From the IMG/VR virus record IMGVR_UViG_3300032053_008445, positions 1-22,492 of that record: a stretch of DNA of 22,492 nt. One strand, written 5' to 3'. The stretch's first letter is position 1; every line of letters starts with the position of its first letter. The notes under the pieces were generated by a model. It was not told where the DNA came from. It ran no database searches and was given only the letters and a program-made list of their open reading frames with translations. This DNA comes from a virus. The position numbers and the translations under genes were made by a program. Positions 6,436 through 11,968 of this stretch are shown piece by piece.

Positions 6436-6749
6436 TATTCAAACGCTCTCTAACCCTACCACAATTGGCAAGAAGGGCGTTTTTATCGCATTTAGAGGCG
6501 TATCAATGGTTTTCCGATGCTTTACTCAGGTTTGAGAAAAAAAGGCTTAGAATCGAAGATATGGAGGTTTACTTTAGCCTCAGCCTCCAGGCCGATAAAA
6601 AATGGCTAGATGCAGAGTCCAGGGTCAGAGAGGCCAACATATGCCACCTCATCCCCGACTACTACGACAAAACCCTAGACCAAGGCATTGAACAAAATCG
6701 CCTCGTGGCGTTAAGGTACCTACAGGAACAATGCGGAGTCAAAATATGA
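6432..6749 (+). CDS. Hypothetical protein
   Basis: A 105-residue protein translationally coupled to the HNH gene through an ATGA overlap. It is helical and charged, with several Trp, Tyr and Arg residues (LSHLEAYQWFSDALLRFEKKRL, then ADKKWLDAESRV). There is no cysteine cluster, signal peptide or membrane segment. Family not recognised. Confidence 0.6.
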   Translation: MIFKRSLTLPQLARRAFLSHLEAYQWFSDALLRFEKKRLRIEDMEVYFSLSLQADKKWLDAESRVREANICHLIPDYYDKTLDQGIEQNRLVALRYLQEQCGVKI

Positions 6750-6755
6750 GCAACC

Positions 6756-6896
6756 ATGACTAAAGAGCTAGAATCGTTTAGAAAATTCCTGTGGGAAATA
6801 GGTGTACCAGTTCACTCCCAATCCATTGACGAACAGATGATCTCCTATATCCTAACATACCTAGATATCAAAAAGAGGCAAAAAAATGGAAACTGA
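6756..6896 (+). CDS. Small hypothetical protein (46 aa)
   Basis: A short frame, MTKELESFRKFLWEIGVPVH through KKRQKNGN, starts 6 bases after the previous stop and overlaps the next ATG by 11 bp, in line with the tight packing here. It has a mixed helical composition with a basic end. The ribosome-binding site is weak (GAGCAACC), so expression would rely on coupling to the upstream gene. Function unknown. Confidence 0.4.
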   Translation: MTKELESFRKFLWEIGVPVHSQSIDEQMISYILTYLDIKKRQKNGN

Positions 6897-7119
6897 CATA
6901 GATACAATACAACAAAAAGAGGTTGATAGGGTCCTGGATGAGATAGATGGCATCCTAGTCAAATCCTCCCTTAACGATACATGGATTATGTCTCTATGCA
7001 TGTACATGGCATGGCAAGCGTCCAGAAGTCTAGATAAAGAAAACACTTTCCTGAAGAATGCAGAAACATTCTTGAAAGCCACAGAACTAGTAGAGCGAGA
7101 GTTTTATGAAATGGATTGA
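6886..7119 (+). CDS. Hypothetical protein (77 aa)
   Basis: An acidic, helical 77-residue protein (EVDRVLDEIDGILVKSSL, then an aromatic stretch and FLKATELVEREF). AGAGG 7-8 bases upstream supports the start. Its last four codons (EMD-stop) overlap the first codons of the following DUF551-like gene by 14 bp. Function unknown. Confidence 0.55.
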   Translation: METDIDTIQQKEVDRVLDEIDGILVKSSLNDTWIMSLCMYMAWQASRSLDKENTFLKNAETFLKATELVEREFYEMD

Positions 7120-7393
7120 TGTGATAGACCAAGAGATTCCGAAAGATCGAGATGTTTTGGTTATATGGAAAGGCAGGATCGGGATTCTTCATTGGGATTC
7201 TGAAACAAAACCTTTCTGTGCTATTTGTCCGTATGAATTTACCGGAATTATGGAAATGGATGATCAGTGCTTTTCCAAGATTAATTATTGGATGGAATGT
7301 CCACCCGTTATTTACAGATGCGATCAGCCTACATTTATGCAATCGGAACTTGTACAGAGCGAAGGAGAGCGAAGCGAACATGAAATGGATTGA
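7106..7393 (+). CDS. DUF551-like protein, copy 1
   Basis: A 95-residue protein. The start MKWIDVIDQEIPKDRDVLV and the later INYWMECPP match the two ends of the phage DUF551 domain (MKWI..., P.....VLV, and a terminal ..HWMPLP-like motif). About 30 extra residues follow the domain. The family has no established function. ATG 7106 overlaps the preceding stop, so it is read by coupling. It also overlaps the second copy, at 7380, by 14 bp with the same sequence. Confidence 0.6.
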   Translation: MKWIDVIDQEIPKDRDVLVIWKGRIGILHWDSETKPFCAICPYEFTGIMEMDDQCFSKINYWMECPPVIYRCDQPTFMQSELVQSEGERSEHEMD

Positions 7394-7586
7394 TATAAAA
7401 TACAAACAACCTGAATTTATGGAATCTGTCCTCGTTGCCTACTACTCAGACACAGGAGGGCGTCGCGTATCTGTCGCGTGGAATGAACATGAGGCGCACG
7501 AAGACCCTTCCTACTACTGCCCAGAAACAAGAAGCGTAGTCGAACCAACTCACTGGATTCCATTTCCGGAGCATCCATTTGCATGA
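7380..7586 (+). CDS. DUF551-like protein, copy 2
   Basis: A 68-residue protein starting at ATG 7380 with MKWIDIKYKQPEF..VLVAY and ending in PTHWIPFPEHP, the canonical DUF551 C-terminal motif. The frame extends upstream to 7152, but that part is a shadow of copy 1. Both copies start within the 15-base sequence ATGAAATGGATTGAT, which also ends the gene before. Function unknown. Confidence 0.65.
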   Translation: MKWIDIKYKQPEFMESVLVAYYSDTGGRRVSVAWNEHEAHEDPSYYCPETRSVVEPTHWIPFPEHPFA

Positions 7587-7625
7587 GATTAGGCGGGGGA
7601 TATATTTTTAAAATTATATATGTAA

Positions 7626-7655
7626 TTGTGCTAAACTATGCCTGCGAACTATTCT
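7626..7655 (+). promoter_or_regulatory. Weak candidate promoter for the gene at 7680
   Basis: TTGTGC (7626-7631), an 18-bp spacer and TATTCT (7650-7655) lie in the 93-bp AT-rich gap after the DUF551 pair. The match is only fair. Confidence 0.25.
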
Positions 7656-7679
7656 TTTTACTTATAAATTTGGGGATAT

Positions 7680-7991
7680 ATGCTAAGTGAGAATAAAAAA
7701 TTATATAATATGTTCATAAAAATGGTCGGATATAACAAAGCTGGGCATTGTGCGTTTCAGGATCGACTAACCTTCTTAGATCAAATGACTCATTTTTGCG
7801 CTGTCCATCACGAACAAAAGATCATTCCAGGCGACACGGAAGAAACTTTCATTTCACGACAAAGCCTCGAGCCTGAGTTTTTTGATCTAATGCACGTTTT
7901 TAAAGACAATAGCAGTTTCATAGCATTGTGCCTAGGCATGTCCAATAAATTTTCATACGAAAAACTAGAGGACTTAGAAGCTGCTAATTAA
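7680..7991 (+). CDS. Hypothetical protein (103 aa)
   Basis: A 103-residue soluble-looking protein with several His and Phe residues (GHCAFQDRLTFLDQMTHFCAVHHEQK) and no recognised domain. GGGGA sits just upstream of the ATG. Its last 8 bp overlap the 3' end of the acidic minus-strand gene, so the two genes converge. Function unknown. Confidence 0.55.
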   Translation: MLSENKKLYNMFIKMVGYNKAGHCAFQDRLTFLDQMTHFCAVHHEQKIIPGDTEETFISRQSLEPEFFDLMHVFKDNSSFIALCLGMSNKFSYEKLEDLEAAN

Positions 7992-8112
7992 TGTCGTCTT
8001 CGTCGTCTTCGTCAAATTCAAACTCCTCGGGGTCCTCTTCTTCTTCCTCGGGGAAATAATACGGTGATTCGTAGGGATTCAAATTATCGTATATGTATTG
8101 CATTGCGTTCAT
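7984..8112 (-). CDS. Tiny, extremely acidic protein (42 aa); DNA-mimic candidate
   Basis: Read on the minus strand from ATG 8112 with an AGGAGG Shine-Dalgarno 6 bases upstream; the stop is TAG at 7984. It begins MNAMQYIYDNLNPYESPYYF and then becomes almost wholly Glu/Asp, ending DEDDEDDIN. I count 18 acidic residues and no Lys or Arg in 42. Strong acidity with aromatic residues is seen in phage DNA-mimic inhibitors and in acidic interaction tails, but I recognise no family. It is the only minus-strand gene in the 4106-22492 interval and has its own promoter candidate (8187-8215). Confidence 0.6.
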   Translation of the reverse strand: MNAMQYIYDNLNPYESPYYFPEEEEEDPEEFEFDEDDEDDIN

Positions 8113-8186
8113 TTTTTCCTCCTCTCCTATCTTTAATTAATTAATATCTCATGTCTAAATACGTGTCACTTGTTGTTTATGCCTAA

Positions 8187-8215
8187 ATTGTACATGATCG
8201 TAAAATTACATGCAA
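8187..8215 (-). promoter_or_regulatory. Candidate promoter for the acidic gene
   Basis: On the minus strand TTGCAT (8215-8210), 17 bp, TACAAT (8192-8187): 3/6 and 5/6 matches. An 8-bp inverted repeat, ATGCAACA / TGTTGCAT (8210-8217, 8243-8250), overlaps the -35, and CAACATATGT (8213-8222) repeats a sequence found at 3096-3105. The 8113-8313 gap holds nothing else convincing. Confidence 0.35.
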
Positions 8216-8313
8216 CATATGTTTCATTTATCACACACGAAGTGTTGCATACACACGGAAGATTAAGGAAAATATGGATACTTAAATTATTTATATGGTA
8301 CGGTCGTGAAATT

Positions 8314-8532
8314 ATGAAACATATTCTTATCACATACTCTAACGGAGATACGGAAAGATCGGCTCTAAACGGAATCAATTCTCACGAAATGCTGCAAGGC
8401 ATTCTGGACACCGATTTTGAGTGCGCTTGGTATTCTAAACGCAGAGACGGTAGCTTAAATCTCATTACCAATATGAGGCACGTTAGATCAATCGAAGTGC
8501 TTGGAGAGGACATTGATAACCTGGAAGACTGA
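8314..8532 (+). CDS. Hypothetical protein (72 aa)
   Basis: A 72-residue protein, MKHILITYSNGDTERSAL through EDIDNLED, with an alternating pattern suggesting a small alpha/beta fold. The frame is open further upstream to about 8170, but that extension is hydrophobic, lacks a ribosome-binding site and covers a promoter-like region, so ATG 8314 is preferred. It overlaps the ParB-domain gene by 20 bp. Function unknown. Confidence 0.45.
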   Translation: MKHILITYSNGDTERSALNGINSHEMLQGILDTDFECAWYSKRRDGSLNLITNMRHVRSIEVLGEDIDNLED

Positions 8533-8980
8533 AACTCGCAAGATCAAGGATTTAAAACCTCACCCTAAAAATCCTAGAAAGCTATCAAAGCATGACGCTG
8601 CCCATCTTCAAAAATCTCTCGAGAAATTTGGCCTAATCGACAAACCCATAATCACCGCAGATGGGTTAATAATTGGTGGACATCAGCGCATAGCTATCCT
8701 CAAGAAAATGAAGCACAAAGAAGTTGAGTGCTACGTACCCGAACAGGAAATGACCGATAAAGACATCGAAGAGTTAAATATCCGACTCAATAGGAATAAT
8801 GGAGAGTGGGACTTTGACATACTGGCAAACGAATTCGATGTAGAAGATTTGCTTTCCTATGGATTTACAGAAGTGGAATTCTCTATATCAGGCGTTGAGC
8901 AGGTTTCTAGTGCAGAAGAAGACGCTTCTAGCGAAGAAAATCAGGAAAAAACTTGTCCCAAGTGTGGAAATAAACTTTAA
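8513..8980 (+). CDS. ParB/Srx-domain protein with C-terminal zinc knuckle
   Basis: About 155 residues. The N-terminal ~100 residues are a ParB/sulfiredoxin-like domain: KIKDLKPHPKNPRKLS, LQKSLEKFGLIDKPIIT, then LIIGGHQRIAILKKM with the hallmark GHQR motif. In ParB relatives this pocket binds nucleotide, and phage versions have been described as nucleases or as partners of DNA methyltransferases. No methyltransferase follows here. The end is an acidic linker and CPKCGNKL, a single CxxC that could pair with another chain. Start is TTG 8513, 6 bases after GGAG; TTG 8501 is an alternative. It sits directly upstream of the terminase genes, a common place for this family. Confidence 0.75.
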   Translation: MITWKTETRKIKDLKPHPKNPRKLSKHDAAHLQKSLEKFGLIDKPIITADGLIIGGHQRIAILKKMKHKEVECYVPEQEMTDKDIEELNIRLNRNNGEWDFDILANEFDVEDLLSYGFTEVEFSISGVEQVSSAEEDASSEENQEKTCPKCGNKL

Positions 8981-8995
8981 ACAAATAGGGTAATT

Positions 8996-9505
8996 ATGGG
9001 TACATCTGGAGTTCCTTTTAATATACCAAAACTAAGGATAATTGAAAGTATAAAAAAAAAGAAAGGCGTAGTTACACAAATATGCGCAGATTTAGATATT
9101 TCTTTCCCCACATATGCAAAACATATCAGAGATAACCCAGACTTAAAACAGGCCATCGATGACGCGCGGAACGATTTTGACACAACGATATGTGATATGG
9201 CGGAAACCGTTTTGATGCTGGCGATGAAGCAAAAAGACGACATGCCTTCCTCACTCAGTTCCGCAAAATTTGTCTTGAATAACAAAGGGCGAAATCGGGG
9301 ATATAACCCACCTACACAGGGAATAGAAAATAAGGATTGGGGTGTAAATGAATTGCTCAAGGGAATTAAAGGAGTTCTTGGCGACTCCGGAAGCAAAGGC
9401 CTTAGCGAGTCAGGAGTGGAGGTTAAACAACCTGTACCACATAGTGAGCAGAAACGGAAGCTCAATAAAGTTTCGGCTAAATCCAGTACAAAAAAAAGTA
9501 AATGA
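8996..9505 (+). CDS. Terminase small subunit-like protein
   Basis: A 169-residue protein. The N-terminal half has a helix-turn-helix: IIESIKKKKGVVTQICADLDISFPTYAKHIRDNPDLKQAIDDAR, the layout seen in phage TerS proteins, where HTH units recognise pac/cos DNA and recruit TerL. A middle helix (TICDMAETVLMLAMKQ) may oligomerise. The last ~50 residues are low-complexity and Lys/Ser-rich, ending KVSAKSSTKKSK, and are encoded within the 158-bp overlap with terL. AGGG upstream of ATG 8996 supports the start. Assignment rests on the HTH and on the gene directly preceding terL. Confidence 0.7.
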   Translation: MGTSGVPFNIPKLRIIESIKKKKGVVTQICADLDISFPTYAKHIRDNPDLKQAIDDARNDFDTTICDMAETVLMLAMKQKDDMPSSLSSAKFVLNNKGRNRGYNPPTQGIENKDWGVNELLKGIKGVLGDSGSKGLSESGVEVKQPVPHSEQKRKLNKVSAKSSTKKSK

Positions 9506-11933
9506 CGGTTTGCACTCTCGTAATCTAATTCTGAAAGCGAGGCAACTCGGCATGTCTACGTTTGCAGTCATTTATCTTCTCGATCAGGCTATATTCAATC
9601 CAAATTTATCCGCTGGAATTGTTAGCTACTCACTAGAACACGCTCAGCATATTTTCAAGCGCATAATAGGACACGCGTTAGATTCAATGCCCGATTGGGC
9701 ACAACCTCTAGCTCCTGTTATTCAGAGATCAGCTAGGGAGATTACGTTTAAAAACGGCTCATTCTTGCGCGTAGACACTACACTAAGAGGAGGAGCTTAT
9801 CAGCTAGTTTTGGTATCGGAGTACGGTAAAACGTGCGCTAGAAATCCGTTAAAAGCAGAAGAGGTAATCACAGGCACGCTACAAACCGTGCCAATCAATG
9901 GGCGTATTATTATCGAGAGTACGGGTGAAGGCAACTCAGGGTTTTACGCGGAGATGTGCCAGAATGCCGTAGCGCGAGGGAATGATAATTTAGCGTTGCT
10001 AGAATACAAAATGTTCTTTTTCCCCTGGTATCTAGAACTAGATTACCAAATGGATCAGGCCGTTAGCTATGGCGTAGAGCTAACAGACTACATGGCTAAG
10101 ATCGAAAAAGAAACGGGCGTTAACATAAGCCAAAAGCAACGGTATTGGTACGCACACCAAAAGAGCATTCTAGGCGAAAAGATAAAACAAGAATTTCCAT
10201 CCACCATTTCCGAGGCATTCCTATCCAGTTCAGATGCGTATTATTTCCAGCTCAGCATAGAGAAGGCATACCAGGACCATAGATGCTTACAAACTAACCC
10301 TTACGACCCATTGACCCACGTTTATGTAGCTATGGACATCGGAGTAAATGATTTGACGGTAATGGCATTCTTCCAGATAGTACACGGCGAAATAAGATTT
10401 ATTGACTACTACGAAGATAAAAATAAAGGCGTCGATTTCTATGCAAGATACCTCCAGCAAGATAAGAAATACCTATACCACACAATATTTCTACCACATG
10501 ACGCAGCTCATAGAGATGGCATTGTGGTTGAAAATACATACCAAAGAGACTTCCAACGGCTGTTTGCTCAAACGAACACTAAGTTTATTGTCCTCAAAAG
10601 AACCGATAAAAATCTCCAAATATCAAACGCTAAAATCAAATTCGATCGTTGCGTGTTTAACTTGTCTAGGGTGAAACCGTTCCTAGATCAGCTTGGCAAA
10701 TACCGTAAGAAATGGAGTGAACAATACGGAAAATACGAAGATAGTCCGCACCACGGGATTGAGTGCTTCATAGGAGAAACTTTAGTTGAAACAGATATAG
10801 GAGAAAAGAGAATCGATCAAATATCAATAGGAGATAAAGTTATAACACCCAATGGTTTAAGATTAGTTAAGAACGTATTTAAGCACAAAACAAAAGAGCT
10901 GATTATGATAGAAAAGGGAGACTCTTCTATCATTTGCACTCCACATCATAAGGTATTCACTAAAAAAGGATTGATAAAAGCTAGTTCATTGACATATAAT
11001 TCATATGTTCTTACCAAAAATGAGGAGGATATATGGAAACGAATTGGATTGAGTGGAGAGGAGAAAGGGTTAGGATTCAAGGATTATTTCGTATTAATGA
11101 GTCAGGGACAATTATCTTCTTTGATGGGTACAAATACAAATTACACAAGTGCGGATATTATAGAGGAGCAAAGTACGGTGGATTGCATCGGCATATGTGG
11201 GCCTTCTATAACGGAGAAGTTCCTGAAAGCCATCACATTCATCATATCGATGGGAACCCAAAAAATAATGACATTTCAAACCTGCAATGCTTGCCAGGGG
11301 ATGAACATCTCAAAATGCACAACAAAATTTGGGCGCGCAGTGAAGAAGGACAAAGATGTCTTAAGAAACGAATTCAAAGTATGTTGGATAAAAGAGAGCT
11401 CCTTAAAAAAACATGTCGAATATGCAGTAAGAATTATGAAACCGTACATCCTTGGTCTTTTTTATGTTCGGCCAATTGCAATACAAAGTCCCGTACATTA
11501 TCAAGAAAAGATTTTGAATCAAGAACCTGTATCCAATGCTTTTCGGAGTATCAATGCAATAAATACAGCGATCAAAAACTCTGCTCCTCAAAGTGTGCCG
11601 ATAAGATTAGGTGGGCAAATCGAGAAAGAGCATCCACAATCAAAACCTGCGAAGAGTGCGGAAAAGAATTCGACCGAAAGAGACATCCTAAAGTCAGGAC
11701 ATGTTCTAAAAGTTGTGGAGTTAAATTTGGACACAGAAGTAGACGTCTACGATCTCGAAGTTGAATGCGATCACTGCTACTTTGCCAATGGCATTTTAGT
11801 AAGCAACTCCAACTACGCAGATTGTTTTCAGTATTGCTGTTCCGCCGTTACGCATGTGGAGGCTGTTGGGGACATGAAAGGGGCTTTACAAAAGCACAAA
11901 GAGATAGTTGAAAACAGAAGATTAAAAATATAA
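9348..11933 (+). CDS. terL: Large terminase subunit with an in-frame intein
   Basis: An 861-residue precursor; the extein alone is ~513 residues, normal for TerL. ATPase: an ELKEFLATPEAKALASQEWR-type N-terminus, Walker A LKARQLGMST (62-71), Walker B LVLVSE with Glu158, and coupling motif IIESTGEG (188-195). Nuclease: YVAMDIG with Asp330, HDAAHRD, and the final ADCFQY motif with Asp825. TerL pumps DNA into the prohead and cuts it. The conserved block PHHGIE..SNYADCFQY is interrupted by a 348-residue intein (Cys473-Asn820), so packaging activity requires splicing. Start ATG 9348 lies 158 bp inside the TerS gene, with GGGG upstream; the conserved N-terminus begins there. Confidence 0.92.
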   Translation: MNCSRELKEFLATPEAKALASQEWRLNNLYHIVSRNGSSIKFRLNPVQKKVNDGLHSRNLILKARQLGMSTFAVIYLLDQAIFNPNLSAGIVSYSLEHAQHIFKRIIGHALDSMPDWAQPLAPVIQRSAREITFKNGSFLRVDTTLRGGAYQLVLVSEYGKTCARNPLKAEEVITGTLQTVPINGRIIIESTGEGNSGFYAEMCQNAVARGNDNLALLEYKMFFFPWYLELDYQMDQAVSYGVELTDYMAKIEKETGVNISQKQRYWYAHQKSILGEKIKQEFPSTISEAFLSSSDAYYFQLSIEKAYQDHRCLQTNPYDPLTHVYVAMDIGVNDLTVMAFFQIVHGEIRFIDYYEDKNKGVDFYARYLQQDKKYLYHTIFLPHDAAHRDGIVVENTYQRDFQRLFAQTNTKFIVLKRTDKNLQISNAKIKFDRCVFNLSRVKPFLDQLGKYRKKWSEQYGKYEDSPHHGIECFIGETLVETDIGEKRIDQISIGDKVITPNGLRLVKNVFKHKTKELIMIEKGDSSIICTPHHKVFTKKGLIKASSLTYNSYVLTKNEEDIWKRIGLSGEEKGLGFKDYFVLMSQGQLSSLMGTNTNYTSADIIEEQSTVDCIGICGPSITEKFLKAITFIISMGTQKIMTFQTCNACQGMNISKCTTKFGRAVKKDKDVLRNEFKVCWIKESSLKKHVEYAVRIMKPYILGLFYVRPIAIQSPVHYQEKILNQEPVSNAFRSINAINTAIKNSAPQSVPIRLGGQIEKEHPQSKPAKSAEKNSTERDILKSGHVLKVVELNLDTEVDVYDLEVECDHCYFANGILVSNSNYADCFQYCCSAVTHVEAVGDMKGALQKHKEIVENRRLKI
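10764..11807 (+). mobile_element. Intein in TerL
   Basis: The intein runs from Cys473 (TGC at 10764) to Asn820 (AAC at 11805-11807), followed by Ser821. Splicing blocks: block A CFIGETLVETDIGEKRIDQI, a GDKV strand, block B CTPHHKVFTKKG (the T-x-x-H motif), block F VYDLEVECDHCYFANG, block G ILVSN then Ser. The penultimate residue is Ser rather than the usual His. The Hint parts (about 10764-11020 and 11700-11807) total ~120 residues, the size of a mini-intein. The ~225 codons between them show no endonuclease in this frame, but are the shadow of an HNH gene in another frame (11033-11764). Insertion is in the conserved nuclease motif, a known kind of intein site. Confidence 0.93.
11033..11764 (+). 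CDS. HNH homing endonuclease nested out of frame inside the intein
   Basis: A 243-residue protein in a different frame from terL, with its own AGGAGG (11023-11028) 4 bases before the ATG. Residues 45-95 form an HNH fold: GGLHRHMWAFYN, SHHIHHIDGNPKNNDISNL, then a terminal EHLKMH. Residues ~120-243 carry three tandem Cys motifs of the form C-x2-C ... C-x3-C (TCRIC / LCSANC; TCIQC / LCSSKC; TCEEC / TCSKSC), likely zinc fingers for site recognition. Presumed role: cut intein-less terL and drive intein homing. Its last ~65 bp overlap intein block F, so that stretch must satisfy two reading frames. Motifs are clear; activity is inferred. Confidence 0.9.
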   Translation: METNWIEWRGERVRIQGLFRINESGTIIFFDGYKYKLHKCGYYRGAKYGGLHRHMWAFYNGEVPESHHIHHIDGNPKNNDISNLQCLPGDEHLKMHNKIWARSEEGQRCLKKRIQSMLDKRELLKKTCRICSKNYETVHPWSFLCSANCNTKSRTLSRKDFESRTCIQCFSEYQCNKYSDQKLCSSKCADKIRWANRERASTIKTCEECGKEFDRKRHPKVRTCSKSCGVKFGHRSRRLRSRS

Positions 11934-11968
11934 GTGCTATATATCTTTTATTTCGTTAAATTTCAGAC

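Noticed and set aside
6986-7405. 139-residue minus-strand frame
   Set aside because: Opposes a chain of coupled plus-strand genes including two DUF551 copies.
7599-7620. AT-only near-palindrome
   Set aside because: Low-complexity A/T stretch; imperfect symmetry and no GC stem, so not called a terminator.
8977-9465. 162-residue minus-strand frame
   Set aside because: Shadow of TerS and the start of TerL; no supporting signal.
10402-10674. 90-residue plus-strand frame in terL
   Set aside because: Out-of-frame to the conserved TerL nuclease domain, with no motif of its own (unlike the HNH gene).
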